From NCBI RefSeq assembly GCF_005601135.1, contig NZ_CP039381.1:1113941-1177940 (forward strand): a stretch of DNA of 64,000 nt, read 5' to 3'. Within the stretch, counting starts at the first letter, position 1; every line of letters begins with the position of its first letter. Source of the DNA: Ruminococcus bovis. GTDB lineage: Bacteria > Bacillota > Clostridia > Oscillospirales > Acutalibacteraceae. Positions 42,524 through 52,100 of the stretch are shown in pieces. Position numbers and translations under genes: made by a program. The notes below the pieces were generated by a model. The model made no database searches. It was given only the letters and a program-made list of their open reading frames with translations, and had not been told where the DNA came from.

Positions 42524-42716
42524 GAAGTGCAAAACTTATTTTTTTGACTTCCCCCTTTCTCACACTCTAACCCCTAAGACTACCTGTACCAACCGAAAAG
42601 AAAGATATTAACTATCTCTTAAATATACTCTATCTCATAAACAATATCTTTCTTAAAGGTGCAGGCAAACCGATTCAAACACACAATTTCAATTCAAAAC
42701 TTATGGAGGTAAACCA

Positions 42717-45700
42717 ATGACAAAAGTTTTCAACAAGAGAAACGCCAAGCGTGTTACGGCGATCCTTTTAGCCGTTGTAGCTGTCGTTTCTTCAATTTTC
42801 ATCATTCCCACCGCCAGCGCTGCCGGAAAAGAGGTCACTGTGACCTTTGATTACTGCTACGACACAGGCGGCAATATCATCTCATTCGTAAAGTACACCG
42901 AACACGGCGGCTATACCGTCGGAACTGTCGGCGAGGAACTCTGCCGCATCTATGCAGACGGCAAAGACGCATATTGCATTGAGCCGGGACACTCGCTCTA
43001 TTCAGGCAACACCCTGACTACCGACGCTTCGGCTGCGTGGAACGCACTCAGCAAGGCTCAGAAAAAGGCGGTCAATCTCGCCCTTCTTTTCGGAAAGTCA
43101 GGCAGCAGCTCCAGCCTTGTCGGTACTGACGGACAGAAGTGGATTGCAACCCAGCTTGTTGTATGGGAATTCTGCACAGGCTGTCGTGACGCTTCTACGT
43201 TCAAGCTCAGCAATTCCAAGTTTATTGACGGTATCACCGCAGGCGACCACAATCCGAATGTAAAGACCAATTACAACAAGATTATCGCCAAGCTCAACAG
43301 CTATAACGTGATTCCGAGCTTTTCTTTCGATACACAGGCAAAGGCAAAGAACAGCGTCAAGGAGCTGAAATACAGCGACGGCAAGTACAGCCTTACGCTG
43401 ACTGACAGCAACAAGATTTTATCCGACTACACCTTCAAAAAGACAGGCGATGTGTCTGTTTCCGTTTCGGGTAACAGCATTACTCTGACATCGACGAAGG
43501 CAATCCCCGACGCTCTCGTATTCAGCGCCACGAAGAAAATGCCCAATGTCACGACAACCCTTGTCGCTTGCGGCAGCTCCTCAAAGCAGGACGTTGTAAC
43601 GGGCGTTCAGTCCGATACCGAAACCAAGACAGCGTATTTCGCTGTTAAGACTTCGGCAGGCTCACTCAAAATCGTCAAGACCTCCGACGACGGAAAGGTC
43701 GAGGGCGTTAAGTTTAAGATTACGGGCGCTGACAATTACAGCAAGACAGTTACCACCAACGCAAAGGGCGAATTTCAGATTGATGACCTCAAGGTTGGCA
43801 CATATACCGTAACTGAGGTCACTGAGGAAAGATATGAGGATCAGAAAGCGCAGACCGTTAAGGTAGAAAGCGGCAAGACCGCCACCGTGAAATTCAGCAA
43901 TATTCTGAAGCGTGGCGACCTTGAGGTTGTAAAGACCTCGGAGGATAATTTCAACGAGGGTGTTAAATTCCACCTTTACGGCACATCACTCTCAGGCGCA
44001 AATGTTGACGAGTACGCTACCACCGACAAGAACGGCGTAGCCAACTTCAAGAATATCCTTGTAAGCGGCGACAAGCCCTACACCCTTGAAGAAGTGGATA
44101 CCGCTACTCGTTACGTTGTTCCGAAGTCCCAGACCGCACCTATCACTTGGGATACGGTGACAAAGAGAGAATTCACCAACACCCTCAAAAAGTTTATCGT
44201 TGAGGTTGCAAAGGTCGATTCAGAAACAAAGAAGCCGCAGGGCGACGCTTCTCTTGCAGGAGCGAAGTACGGCATCTATGACGGCGATAAGCTGATTGAT
44301 ACCTACACCACCGATAAGGACGGTAAATTCACCACTAAGGAATATGTTTGCGGCGATAATTGGACTATCAGAGAGATTGAGCCGTCCGAGGGCTATCAGC
44401 TCGATAAGACCGTCTATCCTGTCGGCGCAGAAGCCAAGAAATACACCATCGAACACAACAAATGCGTACTCAGCGTAAACGAGGACGTTATCAAGGGCGA
44501 TATTGAAATCGTTAAGCACACCGATCAGGGGCAGACCAAAATCGAAACACCCGAAGAAGGAGCTACGTTTCAACTTTTTCTCAAAAGCGCAGGGAGTTTT
44601 GACAACGCACACGAAAGCGTCCGTGACACCCTTGTCTGCGACGAAAAAGGCTACGCAAAATCCAAAAAGCTGCCCTATGGCACTTACACCGTGCATCAGA
44701 CCTACGGATGGGAAGGTCGTCACTATGTCGATGATTTCGATGTGTATGTTTGCGACAACTCCAAACCGTACAGCTTCATCATTAATAATGATATTTTTGA
44801 ATCCTATCTCAAGGTGGTTAAGGTGGACGCTGAATCAGGAAAGACAATCCCCTACGAGGGAGCGGGATTCCAGATTTATGCACCCGATAATACTCTGATT
44901 ACAATGTCCGTGCCGTACCCCTCAAACCTGACAATCGACACCTTTTACACCAACAGCGAGGGCTATCTGATTACGCCCGAAATGCTCGTGTACGATAAGG
45001 GCTATAAGCTCGTAGAGGTACAGGCTCCGCACGGGTATGTGCTTGACAGTACACCTATCACCTTTGACATCACAGAAGAAAACTCCACAGAGGAGGGCAG
45101 CATTGTTTTGACTAAGGTAAACAAGCCGAACTACGCTCAGAAAGGCAAGATCACCATTGCAAAAGAGGGCGAAGTGTTCTACGGCGTAAATGTCAGCGGC
45201 GGAACTGATGAGGACGGCAATGAAATCCAGACCATTTACCAGCCTGTTTATGAAAGCGCAGGACTGAAAGGCGCTACTTATGAAATCCGTGCCGCAGAAG
45301 ATATTATCACTCCCGACGGCACAGTCCGCAATCACAAGGGCGACCTTGTAGATACCGTTACCACAGGTAATGACGGCTTTGCAAAAAGTAAGGCTCTCTA
45401 TCTTGGTAAGTACGAAATCAAGGAGATCCACGCACCCTACGGAATGGTACTTAGTGATGAAACTCATAATGTGGAGCTTGTCTACGCCGACCAGACCGTA
45501 GAAATCACAGAAACCTCTACATCGTTCTACAACGAAAGACAGAAGGTTAATGTAAACCTCGAAAAGTGGCTTGAAACCAACGAGCCGTTTGACATCGGCA
45601 CTAACGAGGAAATCAAGAATATTTCCTTTGGCTTATTCGCTACCGAGGAGCTTGTATCTGCAAGCGGAACTACCATTCCCGCAGACGGCTTGATTGAGAT

Positions 45701-46919
45701 CATCACGCTTGATGAAAACGGCAACGGCTTTGTCGGTACAGACCTTCCCTTTGGCAGTTACTATGTCAAGGAGCTTGCCACCGACGAGCATTATATCTTG
45801 ACCGACACCAAATTCCCCGTTGTATTTGAATACGAGGGTGAAAACACAAAGACCGTTGACCTTACCGTAAATGACGGTGAGCCTATCACCAATGAGCTGA
45901 TTTACGGTACTGTTTCCGGCAAAAAGATTGACGAGAACGGCGAAGCACTCGGCGGCGCAGTTATCGGACTGTTTAAGAGCGCAGACGCAGAGTTTACTGC
46001 GGAAAACGCAACCTTGACAACAGAATCAGCCGAGGACGGCAGCTTCACCTTTGGCGAGGATACTATCCCTTACGGCACTTGGTATGTCAGAGAAATCGAA
46101 CAGCCGACAGGCTTTGTACTCAATGATACTGTCTATCCCGTTACAATCGGGAAGGACGGCGATGTAGTTGAAATCGAGATTGTCAACGAGCATATTCGTG
46201 GCAATGTTAAGACCACAAAGGTTGACGCTGATTATCCCGACAATAAGCTGACAGGCGCAGTATTTGAAATCTATTCCGATACCAACGCTGACGGCAAGCT
46301 CGATAAGGACGATAAGCTGCTCGGCGAAATCAAAGAAACCGACACAGGCATTTATGAGATGGACGACCTTGTTTACGGTCACTATCTTGTAAAAGAGAAG
46401 AAGGCTCCCGACGGCTTTGTCCTCGATGAAAACACCTATCCCGTCTTTATCGAAACTGACGGTAAGACCTATGATGTTGAGAACGACGCAGGCAAGGGCT
46501 TCCTGAATGAAGCTATGAAAGGCTCGCTCAAAATCGTTAAGACTTCTTCCGATAACAAGGTTGAAGGTATTTCCTTCCGTGTAACAGGCGAAAACGGCTT
46601 TGATAAGGTATTCAAGACCGACAAGAACGGTGAAATTCTCATTGAGGGTTTACGCATTGGCAAGTATGTTGTGTCTGAGGTAAACGACGACGCTTCTGCC
46701 GGATATATTCTTCCCGATGACGAGGTTATCGAGATTGAGTACGGCAAGACCGCAACCGTAAAAATGCACAATGAAAAAATCCACGTTCCGCAGACAGGCG
46801 ACGACAGAACGCCCAATAACCTTTGGCTTGTGCTTGGCGGCGTTTCGGCTGTCGGTGTTGCGGCTTGCGTGACAGCTCTTGTAAGAAAGAGAAAGAAGAA
46901 TAACAAGGAGGCAGCATAA
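42717..46919 (+). CDS. Sortase-anchored thioester adhesin with SpaA-type repeats
   Basis: The 1400-aa protein has a signal peptide (about 1-36, ending TASA). A thioester domain follows, with AYCIEPGHSLY (Cys near 86) and ATQLVVWEF (Gln near 144), the two residues that form the internal thioester in TQXA-type domains. Next come about ten SpaA/Cna-B prealbumin-like repeats, each with a '(K/T)G..(T/Y).(V/L)(K/R)E(V/I)..P.GY' pattern. The end is VPQTGD (near 1357), a membrane segment and a KRKKNNK tail for sortase anchoring. It likely mediates cell contact during conjugation or host adhesion. Confidence 0.92.
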   Translation: MTKVFNKRNAKRVTAILLAVVAVVSSIFIIPTASAAGKEVTVTFDYCYDTGGNIISFVKYTEHGGYTVGTVGEELCRIYADGKDAYCIEPGHSLYSGNTLTTDASAAWNALSKAQKKAVNLALLFGKSGSSSSLVGTDGQKWIATQLVVWEFCTGCRDASTFKLSNSKFIDGITAGDHNPNVKTNYNKIIAKLNSYNVIPSFSFDTQAKAKNSVKELKYSDGKYSLTLTDSNKILSDYTFKKTGDVSVSVSGNSITLTSTKAIPDALVFSATKKMPNVTTTLVACGSSSKQDVVTGVQSDTETKTAYFAVKTSAGSLKIVKTSDDGKVEGVKFKITGADNYSKTVTTNAKGEFQIDDLKVGTYTVTEVTEERYEDQKAQTVKVESGKTATVKFSNILKRGDLEVVKTSEDNFNEGVKFHLYGTSLSGANVDEYATTDKNGVANFKNILVSGDKPYTLEEVDTATRYVVPKSQTAPITWDTVTKREFTNTLKKFIVEVAKVDSETKKPQGDASLAGAKYGIYDGDKLIDTYTTDKDGKFTTKEYVCGDNWTIREIEPSEGYQLDKTVYPVGAEAKKYTIEHNKCVLSVNEDVIKGDIEIVKHTDQGQTKIETPEEGATFQLFLKSAGSFDNAHESVRDTLVCDEKGYAKSKKLPYGTYTVHQTYGWEGRHYVDDFDVYVCDNSKPYSFIINNDIFESYLKVVKVDAESGKTIPYEGAGFQIYAPDNTLITMSVPYPSNLTIDTFYTNSEGYLITPEMLVYDKGYKLVEVQAPHGYVLDSTPITFDITEENSTEEGSIVLTKVNKPNYAQKGKITIAKEGEVFYGVNVSGGTDEDGNEIQTIYQPVYESAGLKGATYEIRAAEDIITPDGTVRNHKGDLVDTVTTGNDGFAKSKALYLGKYEIKEIHAPYGMVLSDETHNVELVYADQTVEITETSTSFYNERQKVNVNLEKWLETNEPFDIGTNEEIKNISFGLFATEELVSASGTTIPADGLIEIITLDENGNGFVGTDLPFGSYYVKELATDEHYILTDTKFPVVFEYEGENTKTVDLTVNDGEPITNELIYGTVSGKKIDENGEALGGAVIGLFKSADAEFTAENATLTTESAEDGSFTFGEDTIPYGTWYVREIEQPTGFVLNDTVYPVTIGKDGDVVEIEIVNEHIRGNVKTTKVDADYPDNKLTGAVFEIYSDTNADGKLDKDDKLLGEIKETDTGIYEMDDLVYGHYLVKEKKAPDGFVLDENTYPVFIETDGKTYDVENDAGKGFLNEAMKGSLKIVKTSSDNKVEGISFRVTGENGFDKVFKTDKNGEILIEGLRIGKYVVSEVNDDASAGYILPDDEVIEIEYGKTATVKMHNEKIHVPQTGDDRTPNNLWLVLGGVSAVGVAACVTALVRKRKKNNKEAA

Positions 46920-47008
46920 TGAAAGTGATTATTGCTATCGTTTTACTTGTTTTCATTATCGGCGGTTTTATCTTCTTGCAGATTAAAAACCGCAACAACA
47001 AAAAGTGA
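46919..47008 (+). CDS. 29-aa membrane peptide
   Basis: The ATG overlaps the stop of the surface-protein gene (TAATG) after AAGGAGGCAGC. The product MKVIIAIVLLVFIIGGFIF then LQIKNRNNKK is one hydrophobic helix with a basic tail. It is translated with the adhesin and may assist its membrane or sortase stage (inference). Confidence 0.6.
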   Translation: MKVIIAIVLLVFIIGGFIFLQIKNRNNKK

Positions 47009-47018
47009 AAAACTACTG

Positions 47019-47047
47019 CGACGGGCGGCTCAAAAGGTCGCCCGTCA
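47019..47047 (+). terminator. Hairpin, possible attenuator
   Basis: GACGGGCG/CGCCCGTC (47020-47027 and 47039-47046) is a strong stem without a following U-tract, between the 29-aa gene and the next ORF. It may reduce read-through or stabilise the upstream mRNA. Confidence 0.4.
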
Positions 47048-47063
47048 GATTTAGGAGGTACGA

Positions 47064-47387
47064 ATGTACAAGTTAAAAACCGTTGAGAATATGGTGTTAA
47101 ACGTCTTAATCTCAAATCCCGACGCTCGTGACGACGATATGAGATTATACTTTTACGTTTGCCGTGATTGCATAAGCGAAACTCACGGTGAAGCAGACCT
47201 CTCTTTTGAAGAAGTTATGACCAACTATAAAGAGCTGGGCTGCCCCGGCTTTGAGAGCGTTCGACGGACAAGACAGAAGATTCAGGCGATTTTGCCGGAA
47301 CTCGGTTGCTCGCCTGCTGCCCGCCGAAGAAGAAACAAAGGCGTTGTCGCTTACACGAACTACGCTTTAGACAGGGAGGGTAACTAA
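47064..47387 (+). CDS. Conserved ICE protein, unknown function (107 aa)
   Basis: The 107-aa protein begins MYKLKTVENMVLNVLISNPD and has a basic C-terminal region (RRTRQKIQAILPELGCSPAA, RRRRNKG) typical of small phage-type or ICE regulators with a winged-helix shape. TTAGGAGG precedes the start, and its last base overlaps the next ATG. No named family was recognised. Confidence 0.7.
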   Translation: MYKLKTVENMVLNVLISNPDARDDDMRLYFYVCRDCISETHGEADLSFEEVMTNYKELGCPGFESVRRTRQKIQAILPELGCSPAARRRRNKGVVAYTNYALDREGN

Positions 47388-47623
47388 TGGCAGATAAAAC
47401 CGTAATTACTCCCCAGCACAGGTTTAAGGTGCTGACAAAACTTTTTGAAGCGGGCTTTAAGTCTGAGAAGGACTTGCAGAGCATCAACTTTCAGAATGTT
47501 TTCCGCATCGAAGGCTTAACCGTGCAGGATATGAGTATCATTTCCGAATTACAACAATACACAAAGAGCAATAAGCTCTATTCTTATCTTGGAGGTATGT
47601 TTGATGAACAACACAACGAATAA
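47387..47623 (+). CDS. Conserved ICE protein, unknown function (78 aa)
   Basis: The 78-aa helical protein (MADKTVITPQHRFKVLTKLF...) shares its first base with the preceding stop region (TAATG) and overlaps the following start. It sits in a cluster of small accessory genes between the surface protein and the helicase. No motif recognised. Confidence 0.65.
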   Translation: MADKTVITPQHRFKVLTKLFEAGFKSEKDLQSINFQNVFRIEGLTVQDMSIISELQQYTKSNKLYSYLGGMFDEQHNE

Positions 47624-48170
47624 CAAAAAGATTATCTGGACAAGTATCAACCCCGGCTTGCTGTGCGCCAAAGAAATGGTAAAGCAGGAAACACCAAACA
47701 TTAGCAAAGAAGAACTGAACGCCATCGTTTTAGCTTTCAATTTCCGCTACTTTGAAAAGGTCAAGAAAATGCTCGATAAAGCGAGTATTGGTAAGCCGAT
47801 AATCGTTATTACCAAGTATGAGGGTATTAATGAAAGCGTTGGGGACTATACTCGTGTTACAGTCATTGACTCTGGCAATCTTGGTGGCTGTCTTGATACG
47901 GATTATGACCTTGCCGAGTGGTATATCGACGAAAACGGCGATTTTTGCTCGTATGGTGTTGACCGTTTGGGAGTACGAACAGAACAATACTTTGCACTTA
48001 ACGAGGAAGCTCCGCTGAGTATGATTCAGCATTTATTTGCAGACTTTGATGATGAGGATTTTGATTACGAAGTGCTTGACGAAATCCTTGACAGCATTGG
48101 CGACGATGTACTCTCTGCACTGAGAAACAATCGTTGTTTCGATTGCAGAGGTGCTTATAATGGAGAGTAA
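47604..48170 (+). CDS. Conserved ICE protein, unknown function (188 aa)
   Basis: The ATG at 47604 follows GGAGGTATGTTTG, inside the end of the previous gene. The 188-aa acidic product has a C-terminal stretch FADFDDEDFDYEVLDEILDS. Acidic accessory proteins of ICEs are sometimes DNA mimics, but no anti-restriction family is recognised here. Function unknown. Confidence 0.65.
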   Translation: MNNTTNNKKIIWTSINPGLLCAKEMVKQETPNISKEELNAIVLAFNFRYFEKVKKMLDKASIGKPIIVITKYEGINESVGDYTRVTVIDSGNLGGCLDTDYDLAEWYIDENGDFCSYGVDRLGVRTEQYFALNEEAPLSMIQHLFADFDDEDFDYEVLDEILDSIGDDVLSALRNNRCFDCRGAYNGE

Positions 48171-49128
48171 TGTCGCACCGCTGAAAGGCAAGGAATATCT
48201 TTACACCTACCGCAATAGTCAGCAAATTTCCTCGCAGACAGGCTTAATCGGTTATCTCCGTGCGGATATGGGAACGCTTGGCACGGAATTCTTCTCAACG
48301 TGGAACGGTTTCCGTGATGACCTGAATACACAGGATTTCAAAGACGATATTGATACCGTCATTAACTCCTTCAGGGAGAAAGGCGGTTTTCTTTCCAACC
48401 GTGACCAGCTTGAAGATTTTTGCATTAACAGCGACAAAGTATTCGCATATAATACAGGCGTTGATTACGGCGTAAGAGTGAATACGAAGGACTACGCCTT
48501 CCTTATGCGCCTTAACCCGTATAAGGGTAACTACAATCTTTACTGCTACTGCTATAAGAAGGATTGGCTTGACCACCATCTTGAAAAGGCGGAGCGTGGG
48601 ATTCGCTTTATTGATTCCCATTACAACGAGAAATTCAGGCTGTATGACGGCGACCAAATCGTTATCGGCAAGCCCGACGGCAGCTTTGATACGCACAACG
48701 GTTTGCGTGACCGTTCCGAAAGGTATGATGTTCGATATATCGACGACTATCATTTTGAGTACGGAAGAAATCTTCGTCACATTTGCGAATTTGCAGAGCT
48801 GCTCGAAAAGTCAGGCAATGTTGTTGTCCCGCTCAGAGCGTCGCTCCCCGACCAATGCTACACCTTTGTTGAAGGGCTGAATATGATTGCGATTATCAAT
48901 AAGGGCGAGCTTGGCTACACAGACGCTAAATCCGCAAACGGCAGACCGAGCGAAAACCGTGCTATGGTAAACAAGATGAACGAGCAGCTCGGCGTTACAA
49001 AGGCACAGTATGCGGCAATGAAGCAAGGCTCACGTTTTGGCTTTGATAAGCCGGACGCTGATCCTAAAAACTATACCGAGAAAGGAACTTTAATCAAGCC
49101 TAAAAACAGAAATCACGACGCAAGATAA
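48160..49128 (+). CDS. Conserved ICE protein, unknown function (322 aa)
   Basis: The ATG at 48160 (after GAGGTGCTTATA) gives 322 aa. The first 225 residues are rich in Tyr/Asp with GYLRADMGTLGTEFFSTW and NPYKGNYNLYCYCYKKDWLD. The C-terminal 100 residues (LPDQCYTFVEGLNMIAIINK, GSRFGFDKPDADPKNY) resemble a domain found at the ends of several large ICE proteins. It overlaps the previous gene by 11 nt and lies 15 nt before the giant helicase gene. Confidence 0.7.
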   Translation: MESNVAPLKGKEYLYTYRNSQQISSQTGLIGYLRADMGTLGTEFFSTWNGFRDDLNTQDFKDDIDTVINSFREKGGFLSNRDQLEDFCINSDKVFAYNTGVDYGVRVNTKDYAFLMRLNPYKGNYNLYCYCYKKDWLDHHLEKAERGIRFIDSHYNEKFRLYDGDQIVIGKPDGSFDTHNGLRDRSERYDVRYIDDYHFEYGRNLRHICEFAELLEKSGNVVVPLRASLPDQCYTFVEGLNMIAIINKGELGYTDAKSANGRPSENRAMVNKMNEQLGVTKAQYAAMKQGSRFGFDKPDADPKNYTEKGTLIKPKNRNHDAR

Positions 49129-49143
49129 GGAGGTGCTTTTCCT

Positions 49144-52100
49144 ATGGCGAGAAAGTTTGACCTTATCTCACAACTATATGTAGATACCTCGAAAGAGGTT
49201 TTGTCGCCCGATAAATGGGCGGCTTTTTTACGCACAGCCTGTTATAATTACAGACTGCGCTTTGACGAACAGCTCCTTATTTACGCTCAGAAACCGGAAG
49301 CAACCGCTGTTCTTCCTATCGAGAGGTGGAACAGGACTTTTGGACGCTGGGTAAACCGAGGAGCAAAAGGTATTGCCGTTTTTGAAAGGCACGACGGCGT
49401 TTCACAGAAATTAGTACATTACTTCGATATATCCGACACCCACGCAGGCGAATACTCACGAGCTGTCCCTATTTGGACTATGCAGCCCGAATATACAAAT
49501 GATGTGATTGCTACGCTTGAAAGCAGCTTCGGCGACCTCGAAGATAAGGAAAGCCTTGCGAAAGCGATAATGTCGGCGGCAACCAACGCTGTCGAGGATA
49601 ACACGCCCGATTATATCAGGGACTTGCTTCTTGGCACAAACGACACCTTCCTTGAAGATTTAGGTGAGGACAGCGTAACAGCTATGTATAAAGAGCTTGT
49701 CACAAACAGCGTTGCGTATATGCTGATGACAAGGCTCGGTATTGATACCGAAATGTATTTTGACGACGACGATTTCAGAAACGTCGTCAATTTCAATTCC
49801 GATGACACCCTGAACGCACTCGGCGTCGCTACCAGCGCTATTGCCGAGATGGGCTTATCGGAAGTATCCAAAACCGTTTTGGCACTCAACCGACAGAATC
49901 GCACATTTGCGGAAAACAGGCAACCCGAATATACTAATGACAGAAACATTGAAAGGAGTTTTGAAGATGGCAGAACTGACTTACACAATGCAGGGCGATT
50001 ATCTGCTTCCCAATCTGACGCTTCCCGAACAGCCGAAGGTCGAGCTGGGACAGTACGCTCAGATGAGGAGGAAGTATCTGTATCGTCAGCGCAGAATCCT
50101 CTATACCAATCTGCTGACGAAGGGCAAGCTGACCGAACACTTGGCGGAAATCGAACAGACAGCGCTGGAGATGGAGGAACGCCTGCTCAAACAGATGGCA
50201 GCTCAGGAGGGCGTGACGGAGAAGCTGAAAGCGGAAGATCCGATGAAGTGGACACGCCTGATGAACAATCTCCGGCACTCAGCACAGGAGATCGTACAAG
50301 CGGAAGTGATTTACGCTTAAATCCAGAAGAACAGGCTCAGAGTGTTGAGCCTGTTTTTTCTACCGCAGATACCATTCAGCTTATCGGTAATGTGGTAGAT
50401 TTCTTTGAAAGATACCCGCACTTATACTCTGAATTAAATCTTGGAACTGACCGCACGCAGGCGTTTGTACGGCTCAGCTACACCTTTAATCACGCCGAAG
50501 ATACAGAAAGGCTTTTGGATAAAATGAAAGCCCTTATTATCCCCGAATCGGCAAGTGAGGATTTTGAAGGAGTATATAAGCAGGTTGAACAGCGCCGCAA
50601 TTTACTTACCGTTATAAGCAGCGACAAGTATGTTAGCGGCGACACTAATTTCAACGTCTTTGACGAGGACGGAGAACTCAGAAAACACCCATTTTTCGGT
50701 GTCGATGAAGTGGTGAATGAGATTTTTGCTACCACACCGCACCTCAAGGCAAGCCTTGATGAAATCCGAGGATACTTTGAAGGTTTTTCAGACATTCAAA
50801 AGCGTACCGAGTATATCCGCAGCATATTCAACGATGATTTTACGGAGATTATCCTTGCTGATGATACCCGTGTAGGCTATAAGACCTACGAAAACGGACT
50901 GCTCATTTGGAAAGGGCGTTATCCTGACCGTGAGGGACAGAGCTTTCATCGTTGGGACGCTGTTGCCGGACACTTTGAAGCAATGCGCTTACTTGGTATG
51001 CTGCACAGCGTTATTAAACCATTACCGTCACAGGACGGACAATTACAGCTTATTACAGAATCGGCAGGAAGGAACAATCCTGCCTTTTCTTTTTCGCAGG
51101 AGCTTATCGACGCAGCTCTCACAAGAGGAAGCGGCGTGGAAGAAGGCAAAATGCGAATTTATGAGCAATATCAGAAATCACTATCAAAGAGTGAAAATAT
51201 ATCTTTCCTCAAAAAAGAGTACGGTATAGGCGGATCGTCAAGTGCCGTACCGTACACAGGTGTCGGAGAGGATCACGACAGTAAAGGGATTGAACTTCAT
51301 CTTGGTTATGGCGAAGGCTCTCCACGACAAATGCTCACTTGGAATTACGTTGAAAAGCGTATCGGTGAACTTATCAAACTTGACCGTTATCTCAACTCAA
51401 AAGAAAAAGAGTATTATCCGAGGTGGCTTGAACGTCAGGAAGAACTACGGGCAGAGCGAGCCGCTGAGCGAGAGATTCGTGAAGCACTTTTTACGCCGCC
51501 GTCAGAAAAGTCTGAACCTGAGCCTGTTGAGTATGAATACCGATATACGCTTGGTGCTTCGGTATATATCGGCGCAAGCGAGTATGAAATCCTCTCCGTT
51601 GATGATGACCGTGTAATGCTCTTTGACAAGAGTTTCCCGTTATTCAACAAGGAAATGCCGAGGGCTGAGTTTGACGCAAAGGTCAAAGAAAACCCGATGA
51701 ACGACCATTTGAAGGTCGCCGTACAACCCAAAAAAGAGCAGGAAACCGCCCAGCGTGACTATTCAAAATACAATCCTCTTATGCAGGAATATTTCAGGTT
51801 GAAGGACGAGCATCCCGACACCATTATTCTGTATAGAATGGGTGAATTTTTGGAAGCAATGGGCGACGACGCAGAGCTTGTATCTCAGGCGTTGGGACTG
51901 CAATTAACAAGGCGTAGGATTTCTTCCGAAGAAGATATTAAGATGTGCGGCTTTCCTGTCCACAAATCAACGCCTAATATTGATATGCTTCTTGACAGAG
52001 GTTTTAATATCGGAGTATCGGGTGTAAATTTTGATGGCAAGCGGTACTACCTCAATATGCCATCACAAAAAGCTGACAATCCTATTGAATCACAGCCTAT

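Noticed and set aside
43662-46906. Long minus-strand ORFs opposite the surface protein (also opposite the helicase)
   Set aside because: They mirror the strong codon bias of the plus-strand genes, lack ribosome binding sites and show no protein family features.
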